From assembly GCF_003966225.1 (NCBI RefSeq), contig NZ_RXNU01000004.1:124001-188000 (forward strand): a stretch of 64,000 nt of DNA, written 5' to 3'. The notes beneath the pieces were generated by a model. It searched no databases and was not told the origin of the DNA. It saw only the letters and a list, made by a program, of their open reading frames with translations. Below are positions 17,943 to 27,631 of the stretch, in pieces. The DNA comes from Shewanella canadensis (GTDB taxonomy: Bacteria > Pseudomonadota > Gammaproteobacteria > Enterobacterales > Shewanellaceae). The translations under genes were made by a program, and so were the position numbers. How positions within the stretch are numbered: the first letter of the stretch is position 1; every line of letters begins with the position of its first letter.

Positions 17943-19502
17943 TTGAGTAAAAAATTGATTAAGTCGGGCATTATTGTCAGTGCAATGACCTTAGTTTCTC
18001 GTGTCTTAGGTTTAGTCAGAGATGTTGTGATTGCGAACCTAATGGGAGCGGGCAGCGGTGCCGATGTGTTTATCCTGGCGAATAAAATTCCGAATTTTTT
18101 AAGACGTCTGTTTGCCGAAGGTGCATTTGCACAGGCATTTGTACCAGTATTCACCGAGTATCAGCAGAAACAATCCGATGAAGAGGTGCGTCTGCTCATT
18201 GCTAAAGTTACCGGGACATTAGGGGTACTGGTCAGTATTGTCACTTTAGTCGGTGTTCTTGCTTCACCAGTGTTAATTGCACTGTTTGGTAATGGTTGGT
18301 TTGTCGCCTGGATTAATGATGAACCCAGCGGTGCTAAGTTTGAACTTGCCTCTTTATTGTTAAAAATCACCTTCCCCTACCTGTGGTTTATCACCTTCAC
18401 GGCGCTGGCTGGCTCTATCCTCAATACTCGAGGCCGATTTGCCGTTTCAGCGTTTACACCCGTCTTCTTAAACATTGCGATCATCTGCGCGGCGCTGTTT
18501 GTTGCACCTGAACTTGAACAGCCTGAAATCGGTCTGGCATTGGGGGTATTTTTTGGTGGGTTAATACAGTTTCTGTTTCAATTGCCTTTTTTACTTAAAG
18601 AGAAGGCCCTTGTTAAACCATCTTGGGGATGGGATCATCCTGGAGTCACCAAAATAAGAACCTTGATGCTTCCCGCTATTTTTGGGGTGTCGGTTTCTCA
18701 AATCAATCTATTGTTTGATACCTTTATTGCCAGTTACCTGATGACCGGATCTATCAGTTGGCTATATTACTCAGATCGCCTACTCGAATTCCCCTTAGGC
18801 TTGTTTGGTATCGCTATTGCTACTGTGATCTTACCCGCATTATCTAAAAAGCATGTCAATGATGAAGGTAAAGGCTTTGAAACGACCATGAACTGGGGAG
18901 TGAAAGCGATACTATTACTTGGCATGCCTGCCATGTGTGGCTTGATAATCCTGGCCAAGCCAATGTTAATGGTTCTGTTTATGCGTGGAGCATTCACTTT
19001 CGATGATGTAGAGATGGCATCCTATAGCTTAATGGCTTACGGCAGTGGTTTGTTGAGTTTCATGCTGATCAAAGTGCTGGCCCCCGGTTATTATTCACGG
19101 CAAGACACTAAAACGCCGGTTCGGTATGGCATCATTGCTATGGTGAGCAATATGGTGTTTAACGTCATTTTTGCTATTCCATATGGGTATGTCGGCTTAG
19201 CTATTGCGACCTCTCTGTCGGCATTGCTGAACGCAGGTTTACTCTATCGCGGCCTGCATAAAGCTAACGTTTACCGGGTAAACAGGCAAACCGGGCTGTT
19301 CTTCTTTAAAACTTTATTGTCTTGTTTAGTGATGACGCTTGTCTTAATACAGTTTTTACCCGGTCAGGATATCTGGCTACAACAGGTGTTTTCACAAAGA
19401 GCAATATCACTCTTAGGCCTGATTGGCTTAGGGGCTGCAAGCTATTTATTGAGCATGATTTTGCTGGGAATTCGTCCCTGGAAGATAAAAACGGGACTAT
19501 AA
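17943..19502 (+). CDS. murJ: lipid II flippase MurJ (MviN)
   Basis: The 519-residue inner-membrane protein has about 14 hydrophobic segments and the MOP-family MurJ signatures: SRVLGLVRDVVIANLMGAG at the N-terminus, FRRLFAEGAF-like FLRRLFAEGAFAQAFVPVF, and APGYYSRQDTKTPVR. It flips the peptidoglycan precursor lipid II across the membrane. The start is a TTG at 17943 with AGGGGG four bases upstream; no ATG lies before the conserved N-terminus. It is followed by ribF in the same direction. Confidence 0.94.
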   Translation: MSKKLIKSGIIVSAMTLVSRVLGLVRDVVIANLMGAGSGADVFILANKIPNFLRRLFAEGAFAQAFVPVFTEYQQKQSDEEVRLLIAKVTGTLGVLVSIVTLVGVLASPVLIALFGNGWFVAWINDEPSGAKFELASLLLKITFPYLWFITFTALAGSILNTRGRFAVSAFTPVFLNIAIICAALFVAPELEQPEIGLALGVFFGGLIQFLFQLPFLLKEKALVKPSWGWDHPGVTKIRTLMLPAIFGVSVSQINLLFDTFIASYLMTGSISWLYYSDRLLEFPLGLFGIAIATVILPALSKKHVNDEGKGFETTMNWGVKAILLLGMPAMCGLIILAKPMLMVLFMRGAFTFDDVEMASYSLMAYGSGLLSFMLIKVLAPGYYSRQDTKTPVRYGIIAMVSNMVFNVIFAIPYGYVGLAIATSLSALLNAGLLYRGLHKANVYRVNRQTGLFFFKTLLSCLVMTLVLIQFLPGQDIWLQQVFSQRAISLLGLIGLGAASYLLSMILLGIRPWKIKTGL

Positions 19503-19599
19503 ATAGCGGTTCAATGTAAGAGCGAGCAAGATCATTGCTGATTATCCATGTCAGCTGGTATATAATCCGCCCACTTAAGCTAGCTAGTTATTTAATGTA

Positions 19600-20535
19600 A
19601 TGGAACTAATTCGCGGTATACATAATATTTTACCAGCACATCATGGTTGCGTTCTCACTATTGGCAATTTTGATGGGGTCCATCGTGGACATGCTGAAGT
19701 TATTTCGAAGCTAGTAAAGAAGGCTCGCCAATTGAAAGTTCCGGCGACATTGATGACCTTTGAGCCTCAACCACAAGAGATGTTTAGGGGCGAAAGTGCA
19801 CCTGCCAGACTGAGTATTCTCAGAGATAAGATCTTCTTACTCGAAGAACTGGGTATTGACAGGTTAGTGTGCATTAACTTTAATGCAAAGTTCGCTAACT
19901 TACCTGCTGAAGACTTTATCGATAAACTATTGGTCGAATCTCTTGGGGTGAAGTATCTGGTTGTCGGTGACGATTTCTGTTTTGGTAAGCAGCGCAAGGG
20001 CAATTTTAATATGCTCAAGTCTGCCGGTGAACAGCACAGCTTTGCTGTGGTTAGTACCCAGAGTTTTCTTCTTGGTGATAAAAGAGTTAGCTCGACAGAG
20101 ATCAGAGACTTGCTTGCCAAAGGCAAGATGGAGCAAGCCAGACGCTTACTCGGTCACCCATTTACCCTTTGTGGCAAAGTAGCGCACGGTGAGAAAATTG
20201 GACGAACATTAGGTTTTCCAACTGCCAATATTGCTTTGAAACGTCAAGTTTCTCCCGTTCGAGGAGTGTTTGCCGTTAAGTTGTATTGGGATAACAGCGA
20301 TACTTATGAAGGCGTTGCGAATATAGGTTTTAGACCTACAGTCAATGGCCAAGTATGCCAATTAGAAGTACACATTTTTGATTTCGACGGTGACCTGTAC
20401 GGGCGAACTGTCGAAGTCGAATTGGTAGCAAAGATTCGAGATGAGCAGCCATTCCAATCACTGGAAGCGCTGAAGAGACAAATTAACAATGACGCTGACA
20501 AAGCCAAAGCTCTGCTTGGCTGCGATGCAGGCTAA
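19600..20535 (+). CDS. ribF: bifunctional riboflavin kinase/FAD synthetase
   Basis: The 311-residue protein makes FMN and then FAD from riboflavin. The N-terminal adenylyltransferase domain shows TIGNFDGVHRGH near residue 20 and VSSTEIRDLL around residue 165. The C-terminal kinase domain has GRTLGFPTANI and GVANIGFRPTV. Length is normal. It is followed 31 bases on by ileS, the classical [20 protein letters not shown] arrangement. A TATAAT-like sequence 40 bases before the start may give it its own promoter, but I did not find a convincing -35. Confidence 0.95.
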   Translation: MELIRGIHNILPAHHGCVLTIGNFDGVHRGHAEVISKLVKKARQLKVPATLMTFEPQPQEMFRGESAPARLSILRDKIFLLEELGIDRLVCINFNAKFANLPAEDFIDKLLVESLGVKYLVVGDDFCFGKQRKGNFNMLKSAGEQHSFAVVSTQSFLLGDKRVSSTEIRDLLAKGKMEQARRLLGHPFTLCGKVAHGEKIGRTLGFPTANIALKRQVSPVRGVFAVKLYWDNSDTYEGVANIGFRPTVNGQVCQLEVHIFDFDGDLYGRTVEVELVAKIRDEQPFQSLEALKRQINNDADKAKALLGCDAG

Positions 20536-20566
20536 GCCCCTTGGCTAAATTAACGGTATAGGATCA

Positions 20567-23389
20567 ATGAGCGACTATAAATCTACTTTGAATTTGCCGG
20601 AAACTGAGTTTCCGATGCGTGGTAATCTGGCTAATCGTGAGCCAGTGATGTTGAAGTCCTGGACAGAAGATGGGCTGTATCAACAGATCCGTGATAGCCG
20701 TATTGGCCGTAAGCCTTTTATCTTACATGATGGCCCTCCATATGCGAACGGCAGTATTCATATAGGCCATTCCGTCAATAAGATCCTAAAAGACATTATT
20801 GTAAAATCTAAGACACTATCTGGTTTCGATGCACCTTACATCCCTGGTTGGGATTGTCATGGTTTGCCTATCGAGCTAAAGGTCGAGCAGAAAGTCGGCA
20901 AGCCGGGACATAAAGTTACTGCTGCACAGTTTCGTGAAAAGTGTCGTGAGTATGCGGCTAAGCAGGTCGATGGTCAGCGTGAAGACTTCATCCGCTTAGG
21001 TGTCTTTGCTGATTGGTATAACCCCTATTTGACCATGGACTTCGGTACTGAAGCGAATATCGTTCGTTCATTGGCTAAAGTGATCGATAGTGGTCACTTG
21101 CATAAAGGTGTTAAGCCTGTTCATTGGTGTACCGATTGTGGTTCAGCTCTGGCTGAGGCCGAAGTTGAATACGAAGATAAGAAGTCTCCGGCTATCGATG
21201 TCGCTTTTGCTGCTACGGATAAAGCTGCGTTATTGGCTAAATTTGATGTGCAGGACTGTACCGGTCCAGCATCTATGGTTATCTGGACGACGACACCGTG
21301 GACATTGCCGGCAAACAGAGCCCTATCTGTTTCGCCTGAGCTTGATTATGTTCTCGTTGAGTTTGTAAAAGATGGCGCTACCTCGACAGTTATCCTTGCC
21401 GATGAGCTGGCCGAGTCTTGCATGGAGCGTTATGGCGTCGAGTCTCATAAGGTACTAGGAAAAGCTAAAGGGCAAGAGCTTGAGCTGTTGCGTTTTAACC
21501 ACCCTTTCTATGATTTTGATGTGCCTGTGATCTTAGGCGATCACGTTACTGTTGATTCGGGTACCGGTGTAGTACACACAGCCCCAGGTCACGGTCAGGA
21601 TGACTTTGTTGTCGGACAGAAGTACGGTCTGGAAGTGGCCAACCCTGTCGGTGATAATGGTGTTTATAAGGCAGATACAGAGATATTTGCAGGTCAGCAC
21701 GTATTTAAGGCAAACGACAATGTCGTTGCGCTTCTTGAAGAGAAAGGCGCCTTAATCAAGCATGAAAAAATCCTTCATAGTTACCCACATTGCTGGCGTC
21801 ATAAGACTCCAATCATCTTTAGAGCTACACCACAATGGTTTATCTCTATGGATCAAAAAGGGCTAAGAAAGCAAGCGCTTGGTGAGATTGAGAAGACTCA
21901 GTGGATCCCGGATTGGGGCCAGAGCCGAATTGAAAAGATGGTTGAGAACCGCCCGGATTGGTGTATCTCTCGCCAACGTACCTGGGGCGTGCCAATTACC
22001 CTATTTGTTCACCGTGAAACTGAAGAGTTACACCCGGATAGCACCTCTTTGATGGAGCGTGTTGCCAACAAGATCGAACGGGAAGGTATTCAAGCCTGGT
22101 GGGATCTAGATGCATCAGAGCTTCTTGGTGATGAAGCCGATCAGTACCGTAAAGTGACCGACACATTGGATGTCTGGTACGACTCAGGGTCTTCTTTCTC
22201 GTCGGTTGTTGCCTCTCGTCCTGAGTTTCAGGGTCATGAGATCGATCTTTATCTGGAAGGTAGCGATCAGCATCGTGGCTGGTTTATGTCCTCATTGATG
22301 ATTTCGACTGCTATGAATGGCAAAGCGCCATATAAGCAAGTGCTTACTCACGGGTTTACCGTGGATGGTAACGGTCGTAAGATGTCAAAATCTATCGGTA
22401 ATGTTATTGCGCCACAAACTGTGACGAATAAGTTAGGTGCCGATATCCTGCGTCTATGGGTCGCTGCGACCGATTACAGCGGTGAGATGACGGTATCTGA
22501 TGAGATCTTAAAGCGTAGCGCCGATGCCTATCGTCGTATACGTAATACTGCACGATTCCTGCTTGCCAACATCAATGGCTTCGATCCTGTTAAAGATCTC
22601 GTGGCCGTCGAAGATATGGTTGCTCTGGATCGCTGGGTAGTGCGCCGCGCAGCTGCACTGCAAGATGAGCTGATGGAAGCTTACGAGCAGTATAACTTCC
22701 ACGTGGTAACACAGAAGTTAATGCAGTTCTGTTCAGTTGAGCTCGGTAGCTTCTATCTCGATATTATTAAAGACAGACAGTACACCGCTAAAGGCGACAG
22801 CGTCGCTCGTCGCAGTTGTCAGAGTGCGCTTTACTTGATCTCTGAAGCTATGGTGCGCTGGATAGCGCCAATCTTAAGTTTCACCGCCGATGAAATTTGG
22901 CAGCTACTACCGGGTGAGCGTGATAAATATGTCTTCACTCAAGAGTGGTACCAAGGGCTTGAGTCGGTGACACTTGAGTCAGACTTGAGTGATGAGTATT
23001 GGGAGCAGTTGCTATCTGTCCGTGGTGAAGTCAACAGAGTGATTGAACAAGCTCGACGTGAGAAGCAGATTGGTGGTTCTCTGGAAGCTGAAATTACTTT
23101 ATATGCGGACGATGCTTTGTCACAAGCATTAGCGACATTAGGAGATGAGCTCAGATTCGTTCTATTGACCTCAAAAACTGAGATTGTTGCACTATCATCT
23201 GCTCCTGCCGATGCTATCGAAACCGAAATGGTATCGTTAAAGCTAGGATTGCATAAAACAGAATATGAGAAGTGTGAACGTTGCTGGCATCACAGAGAAG
23301 ACGTTGGTCAAGTGGAAGCGCATTCAACGCTCTGTACTCGTTGTGTGACCAATATTGAAGGTGACGGTGAAGTTCGTCAGTTTGCTTAA
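20567..23389 (+). CDS. ileS: isoleucyl-tRNA synthetase
   Basis: The 940-residue class I enzyme charges tRNA-Ile. The ATP-binding HIGH motif is in [11 protein letters not shown], and the KMSKS motif in [11 protein letters not shown] at about residue 605. The editing domain has [13 protein letters not shown]. The C-terminal zinc finger is intact with [12 protein letters not shown] and CTRCV. Length is typical. The gene sits between ribF and lspA. A stable GAAA-loop hairpin without a T-run follows the stop. Confidence 0.97.
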   Translation: MSDYKSTLNLPETEFPMRGNLANREPVMLKSWTEDGLYQQIRDSRIGRKPFILHDGPPYANGSIHIGHSVNKILKDIIVKSKTLSGFDAPYIPGWDCHGLPIELKVEQKVGKPGHKVTAAQFREKCREYAAKQVDGQREDFIRLGVFADWYNPYLTMDFGTEANIVRSLAKVIDSGHLHKGVKPVHWCTDCGSALAEAEVEYEDKKSPAIDVAFAATDKAALLAKFDVQDCTGPASMVIWTTTPWTLPANRALSVSPELDYVLVEFVKDGATSTVILADELAESCMERYGVESHKVLGKAKGQELELLRFNHPFYDFDVPVILGDHVTVDSGTGVVHTAPGHGQDDFVVGQKYGLEVANPVGDNGVYKADTEIFAGQHVFKANDNVVALLEEKGALIKHEKILHSYPHCWRHKTPIIFRATPQWFISMDQKGLRKQALGEIEKTQWIPDWGQSRIEKMVENRPDWCISRQRTWGVPITLFVHRETEELHPDSTSLMERVANKIEREGIQAWWDLDASELLGDEADQYRKVTDTLDVWYDSGSSFSSVVASRPEFQGHEIDLYLEGSDQHRGWFMSSLMISTAMNGKAPYKQVLTHGFTVDGNGRKMSKSIGNVIAPQTVTNKLGADILRLWVAATDYSGEMTVSDEILKRSADAYRRIRNTARFLLANINGFDPVKDLVAVEDMVALDRWVVRRAAALQDELMEAYEQYNFHVVTQKLMQFCSVELGSFYLDIIKDRQYTAKGDSVARRSCQSALYLISEAMVRWIAPILSFTADEIWQLLPGERDKYVFTQEWYQGLESVTLESDLSDEYWEQLLSVRGEVNRVIEQARREKQIGGSLEAEITLYADDALSQALATLGDELRFVLLTSKTEIVALSSAPADAIETEMVSLKLGLHKTEYEKCERCWHHREDVGQVEAHSTLCTRCVTNIEGDGEVRQFA

Positions 23390-23410
23390 AGAGAAGTGTT
23401 AATACAAACG

Positions 23411-23436
23411 AAGTCGGAAGCGAAAGCTTCCGACTT
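23411..23436 (+). other. stable GAAA-tetraloop hairpin between ileS and lspA
   Basis: Perfect eleven-base arms AAGTCGGAAGC / GCTTCCGACTT close a GAAA loop. Few T follow, so it may be an mRNA processing or stability element or a partial terminator inside the operon. Confidence 0.55.
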
Positions 23437-23524
23437 TCGTTAGTAAACTCGCTATTTTTTCACTATTATCAGAGCCTATTTGATATGGCGAGGTGCCAAA
23501 GTATGCATAGAAGGAAACATTTTA

Positions 23525-24055
23525 ATGCCAACTAACTGGAAAGAAAGTGGTTTGCGTTGGTATTGGATAGTTGTATTGGTGTTTATCGCCGATCAGGTAT
23601 CGAAGCAATGGGTCTTAACCAACTTTGAACTGCATGAATCGGTGAACTTATTACCTTTCTTCAACTTTACCTATGTACGTAATTATGGCGCTGCATTTAG
23701 CTTTTTAAGTGATGCCGGTGGGTGGCAAAAATGGTTATTTACCTTTATTGCTGTCGCATTTAGCACCATATTAACTATCTGGCTCAGAAAGCAACCGACT
23801 AAGATGTGGAGACTAAATTTAGCCTATACCTTAGTGATTGGCGGGGCCTTAGGAAATCTGATTGATCGCCTGCAGCATGGCTATGTTGTAGACTTCTTAG
23901 ACTTTTTCTGGAATACAAGCCATTTTGCAGCTTTTAATATTGCCGACTCGGCTATCTGTGTTGGTGCTGGTCTGATCATTCTTGACTCATTTATCGGTGA
24001 TGATAAAGAGAAGAGTCAGAATGGGCAAAATGATAATAAAGCAGCGAAGGAGTAA
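23525..24055 (+). CDS. lspA: lipoprotein signal peptidase
   Basis: The 176-residue inner-membrane aspartyl protease removes signal peptides from prolipoproteins. Four hydrophobic segments are visible, with DQVSKQW, RNYGAAFSFLSD, and the catalytic aspartates in GNLIDRLQHGYVVDFLDF and FNIADSAI. I chose ATG 23525, which has AAGGA upstream and fits the family N-terminus; a longer frame from 23480 is unsupported. The gene is followed five bases on by fkpB. Confidence 0.93.
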   Translation: MPTNWKESGLRWYWIVVLVFIADQVSKQWVLTNFELHESVNLLPFFNFTYVRNYGAAFSFLSDAGGWQKWLFTFIAVAFSTILTIWLRKQPTKMWRLNLAYTLVIGGALGNLIDRLQHGYVVDFLDFFWNTSHFAAFNIADSAICVGAGLIILDSFIGDDKEKSQNGQNDNKAAKE

Positions 24056-24060
24056 TACAC

Positions 24061-24483
24061 TTGTCTGATCTACGTTCTATTTTATGTCATATGAATATAG
24101 TGCTTGAAGATGGCTCTACAGCCGACAGCACTAAGGCTTCTGGTAAGCCCGCTAGATTGAATATCGGTGACGATACCCTGAGTCCGGCTTTTGAGTCTCA
24201 GATAGCAAAATTGGTTGAAGGTGATAAGCACACCTTTACCCTCGAGGCAGGTGATGCTTTTGGTGAATCTAACCCAGATGCGATTCATCATATGGACAGA
24301 AATAAGTTTCCGGCAGATATGTCGCTCGAGCCTGGTGTTATCGTCAGTTTTGGCGGACCTGGTGGAAGTGAGATCCCCGGTATCGTTCGCGAACTGGCTG
24401 GAGATTCGGTTACCGTCGATCTGAACCATCCTTTAGCGGGTCGAACAGTAACATTTGAACTTGAAGTCGTACAGGTGCTTTAG
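24061..24483 (+). CDS. fkpB: FKBP-type peptidyl-prolyl isomerase (SlpA-like)
   Basis: The 140-residue protein belongs to the SlyD-like FKBP group, with LEDGSTADST, GDDTLSPAFESQIAKLVEGDK, and the insert-in-flap region FGESNPDAIHHMDRNKFP, ending HPLAGRTVTFELEVVQVL. It acts as a folding helper or chaperone in the cytoplasm. The start is a TTG at 24061 with AAGGAG about nine bases upstream inside the lspA end; the next Met codon would delete the conserved first strand. It lies between lspA and ispH, as in E. coli. Confidence 0.9.
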   Translation: MSDLRSILCHMNIVLEDGSTADSTKASGKPARLNIGDDTLSPAFESQIAKLVEGDKHTFTLEAGDAFGESNPDAIHHMDRNKFPADMSLEPGVIVSFGGPGGSEIPGIVRELAGDSVTVDLNHPLAGRTVTFELEVVQVL

Positions 24484-24486
24484 AGT

Positions 24487-25434
24487 ATGCAAGAAGCTAA
24501 GAGTCTGCAGATAAAACTGGCAAACCCCCGTGGTTTTTGTGCCGGTGTCGATAGAGCGATCAGCATTGTTGAACGTGCGTTAGAACTTTTCTCACCCCCT
24601 ATTTATGTTCGACATGAAGTCGTTCATAACCGTTATGTGGTGCAGAACCTTAAAGATCGAGGCGCAGTGTTTGTTGAAGAGCTTAATCAGGTTCCCGATG
24701 ACAGTATCGTGATTTTTAGTGCTCATGGTGTATCACAAGCCGTGAGAGCCGAAGCAAAACACCGTGGATTAAAGGTATTTGATGCGACTTGTCCTTTGGT
24801 GACTAAGGTTCATCTGCAGGTGACTCGTGCCAGTCGTAAAGGCATCGAGTGTATTCTGATTGGCCATGCTGGCCATCCGGAGGTTGAGGGCACTATGGGG
24901 CAGTATAATAACCCCAATGGTGGTGTGCTCCTGGTTGAGTCTCCGGCTGATGTAGAGTCCTTAGTGGTCAAAGATAAGGAAAACTTATGCTTTGTGACTC
25001 AAACGACTCTATCGATGGATGATACTAAGGATGTCATTGAGGCTTTACAGAAACGTTTCCCGGCGATTCAAGGGCCTCGAAAGGATGACATCTGCTATGC
25101 TACTCAAAACAGGCAAGATGCCGTGCGTAATGTCGCGGATGATGTTGACCTGTTTCTTGTGGTGGGTTCGAAGAACAGTTCTAATTCAAATCGACTGCGC
25201 GAGTTAGCCCAGAAGAGAGGCACGCAAGCTTATCTGGTTGATAGTTCAGATGATATTGATGCCGCTTGGTTCGATGGAGTCACCAAAGTTGCTGTGACAG
25301 CCGGAGCCTCGGCTCCAGAAGTGCTTGTTAAACAAGTCATAGACGCTGTCGCCAAACTTGCACCCAGCGTTATCACTGAGGTGGAAGGGCGTAAAGAGGA
25401 TACCGTTTTTGCCGTGCCGGCAGAACTGAGATAA
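24487..25434 (+). CDS. ispH: 4-hydroxy-3-methylbut-2-enyl diphosphate reductase
   Basis: The 315-residue iron-sulfur enzyme makes IPP and DMAPP in the last step of the MEP pathway. The three cluster cysteines are in [23 protein letters not shown] and [11 protein letters not shown], and the catalytic Glu in [10 protein letters not shown]. Length is typical. It closes the murJ-to-ispH gene run and ends at a strong terminator, after which the pilus genes begin. Confidence 0.96.
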   Translation: MQEAKSLQIKLANPRGFCAGVDRAISIVERALELFSPPIYVRHEVVHNRYVVQNLKDRGAVFVEELNQVPDDSIVIFSAHGVSQAVRAEAKHRGLKVFDATCPLVTKVHLQVTRASRKGIECILIGHAGHPEVEGTMGQYNNPNGGVLLVESPADVESLVVKDKENLCFVTQTTLSMDDTKDVIEALQKRFPAIQGPRKDDICYATQNRQDAVRNVADDVDLFLVVGSKNSSNSNRLRELAQKRGTQAYLVDSSDDIDAAWFDGVTKVAVTAGASAPEVLVKQVIDAVAKLAPSVITEVEGRKEDTVFAVPAELR

Positions 25435-25463
25435 TTTTTACTTAAGTAAATAGTATTGTTAAC

Positions 25464-25490
25464 AAAAAGGAGGCTTAGGCCTCCTTTTTT
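25464..25490 (+). terminator. terminator of ispH
   Basis: Arms AAAAAGGAGGC / GCCTCCTTTTT around a TTAG loop, followed by T. Confidence 0.85.
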
Positions 25491-25634
25491 GTTGCCTGAA
25501 TTTCATACTGGATCTAATGGAGAGGATTTTTAGACACTAATATTACTAGCGCCTAACATTCGACTCATCTATGATTAACTAATGTTCTGGTTTTTTGCCT
25601 AACTTTAGGATTTTAAAAGGGTAAATTGATTATT

Positions 25635-25656
25635 TTTCGTCAAAAATATGACGAAA
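25635..25656 (+). promoter_or_regulatory. palindrome just before the pilV ribosome site
   Basis: Eight-base arms TTTCGTCA / TGACGAAA with a six-base loop end three bases before GGAGG. It could be an operator or a hairpin that affects ribosome access to the pilus gene run. Confidence 0.4.
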
Positions 25657-25674
25657 TCGGGAGGTTTGACGATA

Positions 25675-26196
25675 ATGCAGAATGAAGAGAGAGGCTTTTC
25701 TTTAATTGAGGTCATGGTTGCACTTGTGATCTTAGTTGTTGGGCTGGTTGGTGTATTCAATCTTCATATTGTCGCTAAGCGAGGTAGTTTCGAGTCCTTT
25801 CAGCAGACTCAAGCCTCATATTATGCCAGTGATATTATCAACCGAATGAAACTTAATCGAGACCAACTTGCCAACTATGCAGGGAACTATACAGGCGTTC
25901 CTGCTACCCCCTCAAAAGCTTGTACAGGAGCTGCTATATGTAGCACAAGCCAAACAGTAACGTGGGACCTCTATGAATGGAGAGCTTCCTTTGTAGGGCA
26001 AGCCGAGAAGGTCGGAACGACTAACGTTGGTGGATTGGACACTCCGACTGGTTGTGTCACTATCAATGGCAATACCGTCACTGTGGTTATGGCTTGGAAA
26101 GGAATTCGTTCTATTTCGGATGCTGGTGAAGCGGGTAGTTGTGGAAGCTCAAGTGATAGACGTCGACTCTTTACATTGCAAACAGTGATCATTTAA
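25675..26196 (+). CDS. pilV: type IV pilus minor pilin PilV
   Basis: The 173-residue product begins with a short leader ending at the prepilin peptidase site (ERG / FSLIEVMVALVILVVGLVG), followed by the hydrophobic pilin helix, so it is cleaved by PilD and enters the pilus machinery. Cysteines near residues 78 and 84 and two more in the C-terminal half may form disulfides. GGAGG ten bases upstream supports ATG 25675. It leads the run pilV-pilW-pilX-pilY1-pilE, whose products prime pilus assembly. Confidence 0.85.
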   Translation: MQNEERGFSLIEVMVALVILVVGLVGVFNLHIVAKRGSFESFQQTQASYYASDIINRMKLNRDQLANYAGNYTGVPATPSKACTGAAICSTSQTVTWDLYEWRASFVGQAEKVGTTNVGGLDTPTGCVTINGNTVTVVMAWKGIRSISDAGEAGSCGSSSDRRRLFTLQTVII

Positions 26197-27180
26197 ATGA
26201 AGAGATTAGCAACTAGTATGACAAGATTTCATAAAGGGATGTCACTCGTAGAGTTGATGGTTGCCATGGTCATCAGTCTTTTTTTATCGGCTGGCATCTT
26301 TACCATGTTTCTTATGTCTTCATCTAATGTGACGACAACAGGCCAATTTAATCAGATTCAGGAAAGTGGCCGTATCGCATTTGCTATTATGGAGCGAGAT
26401 ATAAGCCAGTTGGGGTTTATGGGAGACCTTACCGGTACGGACTTTATCGTGGGCGTGAATACCACCGTCGATGCCCCTATAGCTGCTACAGACTGTATTG
26501 GAGCAGGCTTAAATAATGCCAGTTTACCGAATAATCAACCCGCTCATTTTAGGCGTCTCTGGGGATATGAAAACGGTGTAAGCACTCAAAGTTTGGCATG
26601 TTTACTTAATGGCGTAAGAGATAAAACCGACGTTTTACAGATTAAACGCTTTATTGGACCGAGTGTTGCTGCTGGTGATTCAAATGGATACTACGTATCA
26701 GCGACTTCCAGTCAGGCTATATTTTTTAATAATGGTACACCTTCAGCTAATTTAACAAATGCCCGAATTTGGGAGTATCAACACCATGTGTACTTCATCG
26801 ATAATGATGCTAATGGTATCCCGGTTCTAAGCCGTAAAACCCTTACCGAAAATGGTATGGGAAATGATGAGCAGCTCGTTGAGGGTATCGAAAACATGAG
26901 AATTCTCTATGGTTTTGATAACGACGGTGATAGCACTCCCGATAGCTATATGCCTGCAGATAGTGTGACCTCTTTGATGTGGGACAATGAAGGTTTTCAG
27001 CGTCTAGTCGCATTAAAAATGTATTTATTGATACGTTCGGTTCAACCGGATAATAGCTATACCAATGATGTTCAATATCAACTTGGGGACAAGGTTATCA
27101 ATGCCCCTAACGATAATTTTAGGCGCAAAGTGATGTCGACGACAATTGTCTTAGAAAACCCAGTACTGATAAGAAGCTAA
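26197..27180 (+). CDS. pilW: type IV pilus minor pilin PilW
   Basis: The 327-residue protein has a prepilin site (HKG / MSLVELMVAMVISLFLSAGIF) near residue 15 and a large extracytoplasmic domain, the length and plan of PilW. Adjacent residues VTTTGQFNQIQESGRIAFAIMERDI are typical of PilW proteins. Its ATG directly follows the pilV stop, so translation is coupled. It is inferred to belong to the priming complex at the pilus tip with PilV, PilX, PilE and PilY1. Confidence 0.85.
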   Translation: MKRLATSMTRFHKGMSLVELMVAMVISLFLSAGIFTMFLMSSSNVTTTGQFNQIQESGRIAFAIMERDISQLGFMGDLTGTDFIVGVNTTVDAPIAATDCIGAGLNNASLPNNQPAHFRRLWGYENGVSTQSLACLLNGVRDKTDVLQIKRFIGPSVAAGDSNGYYVSATSSQAIFFNNGTPSANLTNARIWEYQHHVYFIDNDANGIPVLSRKTLTENGMGNDEQLVEGIENMRILYGFDNDGDSTPDSYMPADSVTSLMWDNEGFQRLVALKMYLLIRSVQPDNSYTNDVQYQLGDKVINAPNDNFRRKVMSTTIVLENPVLIRS

Positions 27181-27192
27181 TAGAGGTTGTGG

Positions 27193-27627
27193 ATGAATAA
27201 ACAGAAAGGTATTGCTCTATTTTTTTCTTTGATTGTACTTGTCATCATGACCGTGATTGGTGTTGCTTTAGCCGTAAACTCTAATCAATCGATGAGAATG
27301 GCTGGCGCAGGTTCAGAAAGGCTTGAAGCGAAGGCGGTTGCCGATGGTGGGCTCACTCAGGTAATTTTTGATAATACGGGAGCTTCTTTCGCCAGCCTTG
27401 CAGTTGAAACTACCGCGACTGCTTTTGGCAGCAATCAAGTGATCACTCCATTGCCGGAGACTGGCGTAAGAGATGTGGGTTGTCAGAGAACATCGAATGC
27501 AACAGGGGCTAATTTGGTTAGCTGTAGGCGAGTGCAAATAACGAGTACAGTGGCATTTGGTCGAGATGATTTGGGTTCGCTTACCGTTGCTTCTGGTGTA
27601 GAGCAGCAAGTGCTGACAGGGAATTAA
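27193..27627 (+). CDS. pilX: type IV pilus assembly protein PilX
   Basis: The 144-residue protein starts NKQKGIALFFSLIVLVIMTVIGVALAV, the pilin-like helix of PilX with a Gly-Ile cleavage context, and continues with the family stretch SNQSMRMAGAGSERLEAKAVADGG. AGAGG six bases upstream supports ATG 27193 over a TTG two codons earlier. Two cysteines lie in the C-terminal half. It sits between pilW and pilY1. Confidence 0.82.
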   Translation: MNKQKGIALFFSLIVLVIMTVIGVALAVNSNQSMRMAGAGSERLEAKAVADGGLTQVIFDNTGASFASLAVETTATAFGSNQVITPLPETGVRDVGCQRTSNATGANLVSCRRVQITSTVAFGRDDLGSLTVASGVEQQVLTGN

Positions 27628-27631
27628 TGAT

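Noticed and set aside
19503..19599. FMN riboswitch before ribF
   Set aside because: The gap is under 100 bases and lacks the conserved FMN-aptamer segments; only a TATAAT-like element is visible.
25580..25610. Sigma-54 promoter before pilV
   Set aside because: A GG and a GC pair occur, but six bases apart, not the ten required for a -24/-12 promoter.
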